A stretch of DNA of 64,000 nt, taken from NCBI GenBank assembly GCA_937980205.1, contig CALJKW010000009.1, forward strand, positions 1 to 64,000, written 5' to 3'. Shown here in pieces: positions 58,601-64,000 of the stretch. Both the position numbers and the translations under genes were made by a program. The notes under the pieces were generated by a model that did not search any database, was not told where the DNA came from, and saw only the letters and a program-made list of their open reading frames with translations. Source of the DNA: an uncultured Myxococcales bacterium. GTDB taxonomy: Bacteria > Myxococcota > Myxococcia > Myxococcales > Myxococcaceae. Numbering within the stretch: position 1 is the stretch's first letter; each line of letters begins with the position of its first letter.

Positions 58601-59279
58601 GCACCGCCGGCTGCGGCTGCGGAGTCGGCGTGCCGGACTGCACCGGCAGATCCGCCTGCGTCGCCATCTCGGAAGCGACCGGCGTGCGCAGCGGCTTCGT
58701 CTCTTCGCGCATCGCGGCGTCGGGCACGTACGCCTGCGTCACCACCGTCGGCAGCGCGTTCGCGTCGACCGCCGGGCGGCCGTCGCTGACCGGCGGCATC
58801 ACCGCGGTCGCCTGCGGATCATCGGTCGCCGCCGCGAGTGACGTCTCTTCGGTGAGCACCGGCGCAGGTCCGCCGGCGAGCGCCGCGCGCGTCTGCTCGA
58901 GCCACTGGCGGATGCGGCCGTCGTTCGGCTGCAGCGCGGCCGCCTTGCGCAGGATCGGCAGCGCGCTGCGGTACAGCCCCTTGTGCAGCAGCACCTCGCC
59001 GATCAGGTTGTAGGCGCGCGGGTTGTCTTTATCGATGTTCACCGCGCTGTCGAACTGGCTCATCGCCTCGCTCGGCTTGCCGAGCTGAATGAGCGCTTTG
59101 CCCCAGAGCACGCGGCCGATGACCGACTGCGGGTGGTGCTGGAGCCCTCCCTGGCACACTTCGATGGCGCGGCTATGCTGGCCTTGCTCGATGAGCGCTT
59201 TCGCCAGCTCCACGAAGACCGTAGACGCCGGGTCCTGGGCCAGGACCTGCTCGTACTTCTCGACCATCGACTTCGACAT
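55656..59279 (-). CDS. Large TPR protein with central membrane helix
   Basis: A 1207-aa protein. Residues 1-130 are TPR units (MVEKYEQVLAQDPASTVFVE, ALIEQGQHSRAIEVCQGGLQ). Residues 130-420 form a disordered Pro/Ser/Glu-rich linker with two copies of a GGGLLD[ED]IP motif (DNA near 58280-58320 and 58145-58190). A membrane helix lies at about 430-450 (KLFVSLGLLVVIAGSGGSYL), followed by about 20 further TPR units to the end. Cytosolic and periplasmic TPR arms on one chain suggest a scaffold linking both compartments. It heads the operon with the membrane and SET proteins. Confidence 0.88.
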   Translation of the reverse strand: MSKSMVEKYEQVLAQDPASTVFVELAKALIEQGQHSRAIEVCQGGLQHHPQSVIGRVLWGKALIQLGKPSEAMSQFDSAVNIDKDNPRAYNLIGEVLLHKGLYRSALPILRKAAALQPNDGRIRQWLEQTRAALAGGPAPVLTEETSLAAATDDPQATAVMPPVSDGRPAVDANALPTVVTQAYVPDAAMREETKPLRTPVASEMATQADLPVQSGTPTPQPQPAVQGRDSATAVLPRPAELSGPDAPPDPDDPFANVPKRTPSSPGDVLVGLTSTFNALSEGNDTPGIPLPPEPSPPVVKGVPLEPSVMVSQDLVSEGKPAKAGGGLLDEIPSVENETPTSETSMPNAGGQRAAARVPAQARPPKPSGGGGGLLDDIPDALEPSSQVEIPKVEMSTTATEQIAKEYERELREKLAASTSKKTFLQKHGVKLFVSLGLLVVIAGSGGSYLYTRSRNQGLDLASAIAEGRKALNADTPVRYRDGLKALELAQRMDSDNAEVQALLAYAHAVLYAEHGKAPEHLTAAKQALGFPGVKEKAPELQLIAEMMIADGAGAATARAAVLTSTLEKAEVFTEAGRILLADKKPDEALKKLTRAVELQSTNVRALVTLGDYYLQFEDWENAVKLFTGAAAQLSPTHPGRVLGLAEARLELQRELSESLAEVEALTPDNVPAPMRARREVAYGQLLSTAGRHEEALKVLTAAEKQFRENAFEVQLALGFSNRAAGNMDAAQRAYDNAVKLAPKGRADDAKEGLGRVLLARSRERELLSRLPREVDSRKVSLVRGIAYGRLGEWKNARAEISKTAVNGKFPPESVVQLALADAAEDNAEKAIEVLKKLEGAVKRNKAAVQVALARVHMQRNELDKAKAALEEASKDPNDYEANALLGELLVSLGLSELAVDPLTKAVERNGSHGPSRHLLGRVHLDLGHVDQALKQAEAWVNDNPASDDAQRDFAFALFHNGRAREAEAPIAKAAKSDGNNPEVHRIRAQILFAKGDAKNAITALERANKLNPKDAETFCEIGHAMVRQGNVDIAVKAYEAARLNDPKAACGEIGPYHARPVGQAKAVKDLTDAKNKAVHSWDRALAYASLARVKLQLGALKDAKAAADDALQLAPFGATAHYAAGLVAQRQKDDLKALEYLQKASELDPSWGGARLAYADLLVRQGPDVLPKAVAEYEAFLIVSQSEPDVTRVKNALKTLKKRLQN

Positions 59280-59301
59280 TGGCGAGGGGGGAACTTAGCC
59301 C

Positions 59302-59772
59302 ATGCGCCCCGCATTGACCGCGATCAGTTTGTGCCTCTTCGTCGCCTGCGCGACGACCAAGAAGGGCGACGTCGAGCTCTTGAGGCCGACCTTGGACGCC
59401 TTCCACAGCCGCATGCGCTGGAAGGACTTCGCCCAGATCCCCTCGCAGCTCGTCTTCGAGAAGCGCGAGGCCTTCGTCACCGCGAGCAACAAGCGCGACG
59501 ACGAGAAGAACCTCTTCGTCACCGACTACCAGCTCGAGGCCTGCGACGTGAAGCCGGACGACCAGACCATCGCCATCTGCATGTCGAAGGTGTCGTGGTA
59601 CCGGCTGCCCTCGGTCGCCACGAAGACCGTCGTCGTTGCCACGACGCTGAAGTGGCAGGGCGGCCAGTGGCTCATCGACCGGCAGAGTGACGGGCCGTTC
59701 GCCGAGGAGCTGTCGCTGAGCGCTCCGGCGCCGGCGCCGGCTCCGGCTCCGGCTCAGAAGAGCACGCCATAG
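59302..59772 (+). CDS. Small lipoprotein
   Basis: A 156-aa lipoprotein (MRPALTAISLCLFVAC, Cys16) with a GAGGGG ribosome site before its ATG. The mature domain is alpha/beta (DAFHSRMRWKDFAQIPSQLV; CDVKPDDQTIAICMSKVSWY) with a C-terminal Ala-Pro repeat (SAPAPAPAPAPAQ). No family recognised. Its last 19 bases overlap the convergent gene. It is divergent from the TPR operon across 22 bases. Confidence 0.75.
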   Translation: MRPALTAISLCLFVACATTKKGDVELLRPTLDAFHSRMRWKDFAQIPSQLVFEKREAFVTASNKRDDEKNLFVTDYQLEACDVKPDDQTIAICMSKVSWYRLPSVATKTVVVATTLKWQGGQWLIDRQSDGPFAEELSLSAPAPAPAPAPAQKSTP

Positions 59773-60326
59773 CCGAGCGTGTAGTACGGCTCGGGGCGCT
59801 CGTTGCACGGCGCGCAGTTGCGCCAGTCGCGCTCGTACGCGGCGATCGGCAGCCAGGCGATCTGCAGCGAGAGGCGGTGCAGCCCCATGCGGGCGATGAA
59901 AGGCCGGAAGCTCGGGCCGAAGCGCAGCGCGCCGGTCTGGTAGCGGCTGACGCTGATCAGCTGCTCGGTGCCGGCGCCGATCGCGAAGAACTCGCTGAGC
60001 GCGAGCACGGCCTGCCCTTCGAAGCCGAAGAGCCCGGCGATGTCGTTGCCGACGTGCACCACCGCGTGCGGCGAGAGCATGAGCTCGAAGCGGCCGAAGT
60101 CGGCGATCAGATCGACGGAGAGCGACGCGGCGGCGACCCAGCCGTCGTCGAGCTTGTAGGCGCCGGCCGCGACGGTGAGGCCGAGCGCGAACGAGTACCG
60201 GTCGTCGGTGAGGCGCGGCTCGATGGGAGCGAGCTCGACGGCCGGCTCCTCGTCGAGGGGGAGCGGCGTGGGCCCGACCGGGGCCGGCAGCGGCTCCGCG
60301 AGCGCGAGGACGAGCAGCGGGATCAT
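59754..60326 (-). CDS. Putative outer-membrane beta-barrel protein
   Basis: A 190-aa protein with a signal peptide (MIPLLVLALAEPLPAP). After a Pro-rich leader it has alternating amphipathic strands (YSFALGLTVAAGAYKLDDGW; FELMLSPHAVVHVGNDIAGL; LRFGPSFRPFIARMGLHRLS) and ends in LGYGVLF, whose terminal Phe is the outer-membrane barrel signal. Probably an 8-strand barrel. The start at 60326 is preferred to longer readings through the upstream hairpins. Confidence 0.72.
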   Translation of the reverse strand: MIPLLVLALAEPLPAPVGPTPLPLDEEPAVELAPIEPRLTDDRYSFALGLTVAAGAYKLDDGWVAAASLSVDLIADFGRFELMLSPHAVVHVGNDIAGLFGFEGQAVLALSEFFAIGAGTEQLISVSRYQTGALRFGPSFRPFIARMGLHRLSLQIAWLPIAAYERDWRNCAPCNERPEPYYTLGYGVLF

Positions 60327-60352
60327 CGGTGTCGCGCGCGAAGCGCTTTGAG

Positions 60353-60516
60353 AACCCGGTGGGGAAAAAAAAACGCCCGTCGTCTCGGGGCCGGCCGAGG
60401 CGACGGGCGTCGGGAGTTCCCCCATGGAACCCCCTGACCGGGTTGAGGTTTGAGCAATCGAAGTGCCATGGCGCCGCTGGCACTGATCCACCGAAAATTC
60501 AGTGATTTCGGATCAG
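60353..60516 (-). ncRNA. Candidate structured RNA or 5' leader between the SDR and barrel genes
   Basis: Read on the minus strand, three pairings can form in order: CTGATCC/GGATCAG (60483-60489 with 60510-60516), AGTGCCA/TGGCACT (60462-60468 with 60478-60484) and a closing stem AACCCGGT/ACCGGGTT (60353-60360 with 60437-60444). The closing stem encloses a GTTCC/GGAAC hairpin and the strong terminator at 60365-60410. No known riboswitch or sRNA family is evident to me. It could be a standalone RNA or an attenuator leader of the barrel gene at 59754-60326. Confidence 0.35.
60365..60410 (-). terminator. Intrinsic terminator (minus strand)
   Basis: A 10-bp stem (60373-60382 with 60401-60410) extended inward by CTCGG/CCGAG, followed on the minus strand by nine T residues (A9 at 60365-60373 on the plus strand). 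It is the clearest intrinsic terminator in the window. It ends either the SDR transcript or a leader/small RNA upstream of the barrel gene. Confidence 0.85.
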
Positions 60517-60584
60517 CGCGACTCGCGCGCGCACGCGCCGCTCACGACATCGCCGTCAGGGGCGACAAGAACCTACATGCGAGA

Positions 60585-60634
60585 AAATGGGGACTGTCCC
60601 CTTTTCGGCGCGGAAAAGGGGACAGTCCCCATTT
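60585..60634. repeat. REPIN-like palindrome, copy 3
   Basis: 22-bp perfect arms (60585-60606 with 60613-60634), identical in sequence to copy 2 (22139-22197), with a 6-base loop. The right arm overlaps the stop codon of the SDR gene (60633-60635). Each arm contains the GGGGACTGTCCCC core. Confidence 0.9.
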
Positions 60635-61556
60635 ACTCGCCGAGCACGGCGCGGATGGTCTCGCGCATGGTGTGCCTGGGCTTCCAGTCGGCCTCCTGCG
60701 CCCAGCGTGAGCCGTCGACGGCGCAGAGGAACTGGATGTGGTCGAGCTCTTCGGGCGGGAAGCTCGCGAGCCGGTAGCGGAACAGCGTCGAGAGCAGGGG
60801 CCGCGCGATCGGGTGCGGCATCGAGACGGGCCGCGAGCCGAGCTCCTCGAAGATCGACGACAGCGGCACCTCGCCGGGGCCGACGACGTTGTAGACGCCG
60901 CGCAGGCCGGGCTTGAGCGCCGCCACCATCGCGCTCGCGCAGTCTTCGACGTGGAGGATCTGCACCATCGGGTCGAAGCCGGCCAGCTTCCACGGCCGCC
61001 GGTTGCGCAGGTAGTTCGACGGCGCGTTCTTGATGGTCGGCCCGACGATGTGCACCGGCCGCAGCACCACCGTCTCGACCTGCGGGTGCCGCCAGAAGAA
61101 GCTGCACGCCAGCATGTCGACCTCGATGAGATCTCTCACCGAGGGAAACCGCGACGCCGCCATCAGCGGCGCGTCTTCGGTGAGGAAGTTCGAGTTGTCC
61201 GGCGAGGGCCCGTAGACGTCGGCCGACGACAGCACGATGAGCTTCTTCACGTTGTACTTCGCGACGCACTCGAGCACGCGCGTCGTGCCGAGCACGTTGA
61301 ACGAGTGGTGGTCCTCGCTCGACATGCGCGGGTCGTGAAGAATGCCCATGTGAATGACGGCCTTCACGTTGTGGCGGCGGAAGACGTCTTCGATCTTCTT
61401 CTTCCGGAGGTCGATCTGGAACATCTCGATGTCCTTCGGCCGGCCCACGAAGGGGCGGCGATCGACTCCGAGAATGGACTCGTGCTGGTGCAGCTGCTTC
61501 GCGAGCGTGCGCCCGAGGTTGCCGCTGATGCCGGTGACGACGACGGAGGGTCTCAC
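60633..61556 (-). CDS. Atypical SDR-family NAD-dependent epimerase/dehydratase
   Basis: A 307-aa protein with an extended-SDR fold: NAD-binding GISGNLG (9-15), IVLSSADVYGPSP (107-119) and LRPVHIVGP. The usual catalytic Y-x3-K site reads SVRDL (139-143) where homologues have YVRDK, so both Tyr and Lys are missing. It may bind cofactor without normal dehydrogenase chemistry, or use other residues. It is coupled to the acyltransferase gene by a 4-base gap, and its stop lies inside REPIN copy 3. Confidence 0.83.
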   Translation of the reverse strand: MRPSVVVTGISGNLGRTLAKQLHQHESILGVDRRPFVGRPKDIEMFQIDLRKKKIEDVFRRHNVKAVIHMGILHDPRMSSEDHHSFNVLGTTRVLECVAKYNVKKLIVLSSADVYGPSPDNSNFLTEDAPLMAASRFPSVRDLIEVDMLACSFFWRHPQVETVVLRPVHIVGPTIKNAPSNYLRNRRPWKLAGFDPMVQILHVEDCASAMVAALKPGLRGVYNVVGPGEVPLSSIFEELGSRPVSMPHPIARPLLSTLFRYRLASFPPEELDHIQFLCAVDGSRWAQEADWKPRHTMRETIRAVLGE

Positions 61557-61560
61557 GCGC

Positions 61561-62415
61561 TCACCAGAAGACGTGCTTCCGTTCCTTCAGTCCCGCATCC
61601 AGCATCGTCTGGATCGCGGCCTTCACGACCTTCACCTTCTTCTCGAGCTCGGCGTCCTCGTCGTCGGCGCGGCCGGTGAAGAAGAGCGGGTCTCCGAAGT
61701 AGATGCGGTACTTCGTCGGCAGCGGAAACGGCACGCCGGTCACCGTCAGCGGAGCGACCGGGAAGCCCAGCAGCTTCGCCACCGGCTTGATGTTCACCAG
61801 CGCCGGCGACTGCTCTTCGGCGCCGATGACCGCGATCGGCACGATGGGCGTGTTCGTCTCGAGGGCGAGGCGCATGAAGCCCAGCCCGAAGTTCTGCAGC
61901 TGGTACCGCTGCGGCCACAGCTTCGCGATGCCGGGGATACCTTCGGGGAAGACGAGGATCGCCTCGTCGTTCGACAGCAGGCGGCGGCAGTTCTCGGGGG
62001 TGCCGACGATCTGCCCGACGCGCGCCATGAACGTCGACACGTACGGCAGCGTGGGCACCCACTTCTCGACCATCGAGCGGATCGCGCGGGGCGGGTTGCC
62101 CTCGATGAGCAGCGCGACGCCGATCATCGCTCCGTCCATCGGCAGCTGGCCGCTGTGGTTCGAGACGAGCAGCACCCGGCCCTTGGGGACCTTCTCGATG
62201 CCGTGGACCTCGACCCGGTGGTAGTGCCGGTAGACCCAGATCATCGGCGCGAGGGCCGAGAGCGCGTACTCGATGCTGAAGCCGAAGGGGTCGACGCCGT
62301 ACTCGTTCTGCGAGCGCTCGAGCGACTTGACCTTCTCTTCCAGCTCCGGCCCGACCATCGACTCGGTCCAGGACTTGAGCCCCTTCTTGAGGGCGGAAGC
62401 CACGCGATCGAACAT
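61561..62415 (-). CDS. Lysophospholipid acyltransferase (PlsC-like)
   Basis: A 284-aa membrane-associated acyltransferase of the LPLAT family. It has an N-terminal amphipathic helix, NHSGQLPMDG (86-95; His87 with Asp94 in the H-x-(4 to 6)-D spacing seen in this subgroup), IVGTPENCRRLL and FPEGIPGI (about 155-162). It probably acylates a lysophosphatidate or related glycolipid; the linked SDR gene suggests both modify a lipid. It is divergent from the Gly-rich lipoprotein. Confidence 0.86.
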   Translation of the reverse strand: MFDRVASALKKGLKSWTESMVGPELEEKVKSLERSQNEYGVDPFGFSIEYALSALAPMIWVYRHYHRVEVHGIEKVPKGRVLLVSNHSGQLPMDGAMIGVALLIEGNPPRAIRSMVEKWVPTLPYVSTFMARVGQIVGTPENCRRLLSNDEAILVFPEGIPGIAKLWPQRYQLQNFGLGFMRLALETNTPIVPIAVIGAEEQSPALVNIKPVAKLLGFPVAPLTVTGVPFPLPTKYRIYFGDPLFFTGRADDEDAELEKKVKVVKAAIQTMLDAGLKERKHVFW

Positions 62416-62465
62416 ATTCGGCCGATGATGTAGCAGGTTGGTAGTTTCGGTTCGAAAAGGTTTTC

Positions 62466-63407
62466 ATGCGCGCAGCTCTCCACTCCATCGTCGTGCTTCT
62501 CGCCGCGTGCGCGGTCGATCTGCCCGACGAGCCCGGCCTGCGCTGCGACGACCAGCACCCGTGCTCCGAGGGGCGCGACTGCGTCGGCGGCTTCTGCGTC
62601 GAAGAGGGCGGCGCCGGCGGAGGCCTCTCCCAGGGCGGCGGCGCCGGCGGCAGCGGCGGCGCTACGGGCGGTGGCACTGCCGGAACCGGCGGCGGAGTCG
62701 CTGGCGGCGGCACCGCGGGCGGAATGAGCGGCGGCGGCAGCGGCACCGGCGGCGGCAGCGGCGGCGGAAACCCGATGCCCGTCGACGCCGGCTCCGTCGT
62801 CTGGCGGCAAGAGGTCGACGGCTTCACCAGCAACGGGGCTCCCGGCTCCGCCACCGTCACGGTGCGCGCCGACGCGGGCAACCAGGTCATCTCCACCATC
62901 GTGACCGCGGCCGACGGCAATGACGTCGCCACCGCCGTCTATGCCGACGCAGGGCGCCTGCCCCAGTCCGGTCACGGCCGCCTGAAGGGCACGTTCCGCT
63001 TCCCCTCGACGCTGAACCTTCGCGGCAACTCGACGTTCGTCCGGCTCGAGAACGGCGCAAACGCCGTCATCTCGGTGAGCTTCAACGCGAGCGAGCAGCT
63101 CGTGGTGCGCAGCGACACCGGGTTCATCAGCAATACCGCCCTCACGCAGACGATCGTCCGAGCGGGCGGCTACATGCCGAACACGGACTACACCGTCGAC
63201 GTCGCGTGGCAGCGAGGCCAGTACCTGTCGGTGTCGCTCAACGGCCTCGATGCCGGCACGCTCGGCGCGACGATGCCGGGGACGGCGCTGGTCACGCCGC
63301 GGCAGCTCGAGCTCGGCATCAACGGCTACGAGGGAGACGCCGGCACCGGCTGGAGCATCACGCTCACCGACTGGGCGCTCGCCGACGGGCCGACGGTGCC
63401 GCTGTGA
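62466..63407 (+). CDS. Lipoprotein with Gly-rich linker and LamG-like domain
   Basis: A 313-aa lipoprotein (SIVVLLAACAVDL, Cys15). A short Cys-rich module follows (CDDQHPCSEGRDCVGGFC, residues 27-44), then an uncharged Gly/Ser linker (about 48-103) and a beta-sandwich domain of the concanavalin/LamG type (GRLKGTFRFPSTLNLRGNS, FVRLENGANAVISVSF, WQRGQYLSVSLNGLDAGTL). The layout resembles surface carbohydrate-binding lipoproteins. Its stop overlaps the next gene's GTG. Confidence 0.78.
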   Translation: MRAALHSIVVLLAACAVDLPDEPGLRCDDQHPCSEGRDCVGGFCVEEGGAGGGLSQGGGAGGSGGATGGGTAGTGGGVAGGGTAGGMSGGGSGTGGGSGGGNPMPVDAGSVVWRQEVDGFTSNGAPGSATVTVRADAGNQVISTIVTAADGNDVATAVYADAGRLPQSGHGRLKGTFRFPSTLNLRGNSTFVRLENGANAVISVSFNASEQLVVRSDTGFISNTALTQTIVRAGGYMPNTDYTVDVAWQRGQYLSVSLNGLDAGTLGATMPGTALVTPRQLELGINGYEGDAGTGWSITLTDWALADGPTVPL

Positions 63408-64000
63408 CGTTGGCGTTCGTGGTCGCGCTGTCGCTCGCCGGTCCGCTGCCCGACGCCGAACCTCCGAACCCGTTCCTCGCGCAGGCGAAGGAGCTCTACG
63501 AGGCGCTCGACTTCGAGAAGTGCATGCAGCGCATCAAGCAGGCGTCGACGTGGAAGAACTCGAGCGTGAGGGACCAGCGCGACGTCGAGCTCTACGGCGC
63601 CCTGTGCGCCTTGAACCTCGGCCAGCGCGCCGAGGCCGCCGAGCGCTTCAAGCTCGCGCTGCGCATCGACGAGGATCTCGAGCTGCCCGAGTTCGCCTCA
63701 CCGAAGGCGGTGAAGCTGTTCCTCTACGTGAAGCGCAAGCTGCGCACGCCGACGGTCGCGCCGATGCCCGATGAAGATCTGCCCGCCGACGCCCCGACGC
63801 CCGCGAAGCTCGAGGCGAAGCAGGCCGCCGAGCGCAACGAGCCGGAGCCGAAGCCCGTCGTCGTGACGAGCCCCTCGGCGCTGTCGAAGCACGTCGCGCC
63901 GATCGTCCTCGGCGTCGGCGCCCTCGCCGTCAGCGGCATCGCGATCGGCTTCGGAGCCCACGCGAAGTCGCTCGAGCGCTACGCCAAGACGCTCACGTTC
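63404..64000 (+). CDS. Exported protein with TPR-like region (3' truncated by window edge)
   Basis: Starts with a GTG overlapping the upstream TGA as GTGA. After a signal sequence (LAFVVALSLAGPLPDAE), residues 23-100 form TPR-like helical pairs (LAQAKELYEALDFEKCMQRI, LNLGQRAEAAERFKLALRID). A low-complexity Pro/Glu/Lys linker follows, then a membrane helix near 170-187 (APIVLGVGALAVSGIAIGFG). 199 codons are visible and the frame is open to the edge. This architecture is common for myxobacterial envelope TPR proteins of unknown role. Confidence 0.82.
   Translation, partial: MTLAFVVALSLAGPLPDAEPPNPFLAQAKELYEALDFEKCMQRIKQASTWKNSSVRDQRDVELYGALCALNLGQRAEAAERFKLALRIDEDLELPEFASPKAVKLFLYVKRKLRTPTVAPMPDEDLPADAPTPAKLEAKQAAERNEPEPKPVVVTSPSALSKHVAPIVLGVGALAVSGIAIGFGAHAKSLERYAKTLTF

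Noticed and set aside
60353..60516. 4.5S RNA, 6S RNA or a known riboswitch
   Set aside because: The conserved loop sequences of these families (for example the SRP Alu/GGAAG-type loops or c-di-GMP and cobalamin cores) are not present.
1..64000. tRNA or rRNA genes
   Set aside because: No tRNA cloverleaf with a T-loop GTTCRANNC and CCA-proximal stem, and no rRNA-like conserved blocks were seen on either strand.

Overview
The window looks like chromosome from a Myxococcota (delta-proteobacterial, myxobacterium-like) genome. It is uniformly GC-rich with strong G/C third-position use, and it encodes many lipoproteins with L-x-x-[AG]-C lipoboxes. It also holds two eukaryote-like Ser/Thr kinases, a TIGR02996-type leucine-rich protein, a TonB receptor with a fused TonB C-terminal domain, a pseudo-receiver/coiled-coil protein and a caspase-like protein. 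Genes are tightly packed. Many pairs overlap by ATGA or GTGA, and several convergent pairs overlap at their 3' ends. I found no rRNA, tRNA, CRISPR array, transposase or phage gene.

Layout. 1-6.3 kb: 3' end of recA, a small coupled ORF, a Uma2-type nuclease, a DUF1285-like protein, a polytopic membrane protein, cinA, a TIGR02996 protein and pssA. 6.3-12.4 kb: a membrane-anchored hydrolase, an HExxH protein, a beta-helix lipoprotein, HU, an M23 peptidase lipoprotein, nth and def. 12.4-16.7 kb: a 908-aa pseudo-receiver/coiled-coil/DUF4388/J-like protein and a Ser/Thr kinase with a REP-like element in its coding sequence. 16.7-26.2 kb: priA, a hemerythrin, an orphan secretin, a double spondin-domain lipoprotein, galU and an outer-membrane barrel. 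26.3-33.1 kb: an MFS transporter and a TetR-RND-MFP efflux operon bracketed by a shared 25-bp repeat. 33.1-42.2 kb: a TonB receptor; a lipoprotein hydrolase with Cys at the nucleophile position; an operon of ECF sigma factor, anti-sigma factor, caspase/beta-barrel lipoprotein and small lipoprotein; and, divergent from that operon, a lipoprotein with 13 tandem six-cysteine (C-C-CC-C-C) repeats. 42.2-50.5 kb: a Ser/Thr kinase in an operon with TadE/TadG-like pseudopilins, then two lipoproteins. 50.5-54.2 kb: a GMC oxidoreductase and its small subunit, a LytM-like lipoprotein lacking zinc ligands and the 3' remnant of a GDSL-type hydrolase. 54.2-59.3 kb: an operon of a 1207-aa TPR protein, a small membrane protein and a membrane-anchored SET-domain protein. 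59.3-64 kb: small envelope proteins, a structured RNA/terminator region, an atypical SDR with an acyltransferase, and two envelope proteins, the last cut by the window edge.

Most genes concern the cell envelope: lipid synthesis (pssA, acyltransferase), sugar nucleotides (galU), efflux, secretion, pilin-like proteins and surface lipoproteins. DNA maintenance (recA, priA, nth, HU) and one translation-maturation gene (def) form the conserved background. The most unusual block is 37.1-42.2 kb, where an ECF/anti-sigma pair is co-transcribed with a caspase-like surface protein next to a knottin-patterned repeat lipoprotein. A second theme is dispersed palindromes: three copies of a REPIN-like element and one REP-like insertion inside a kinase gene.
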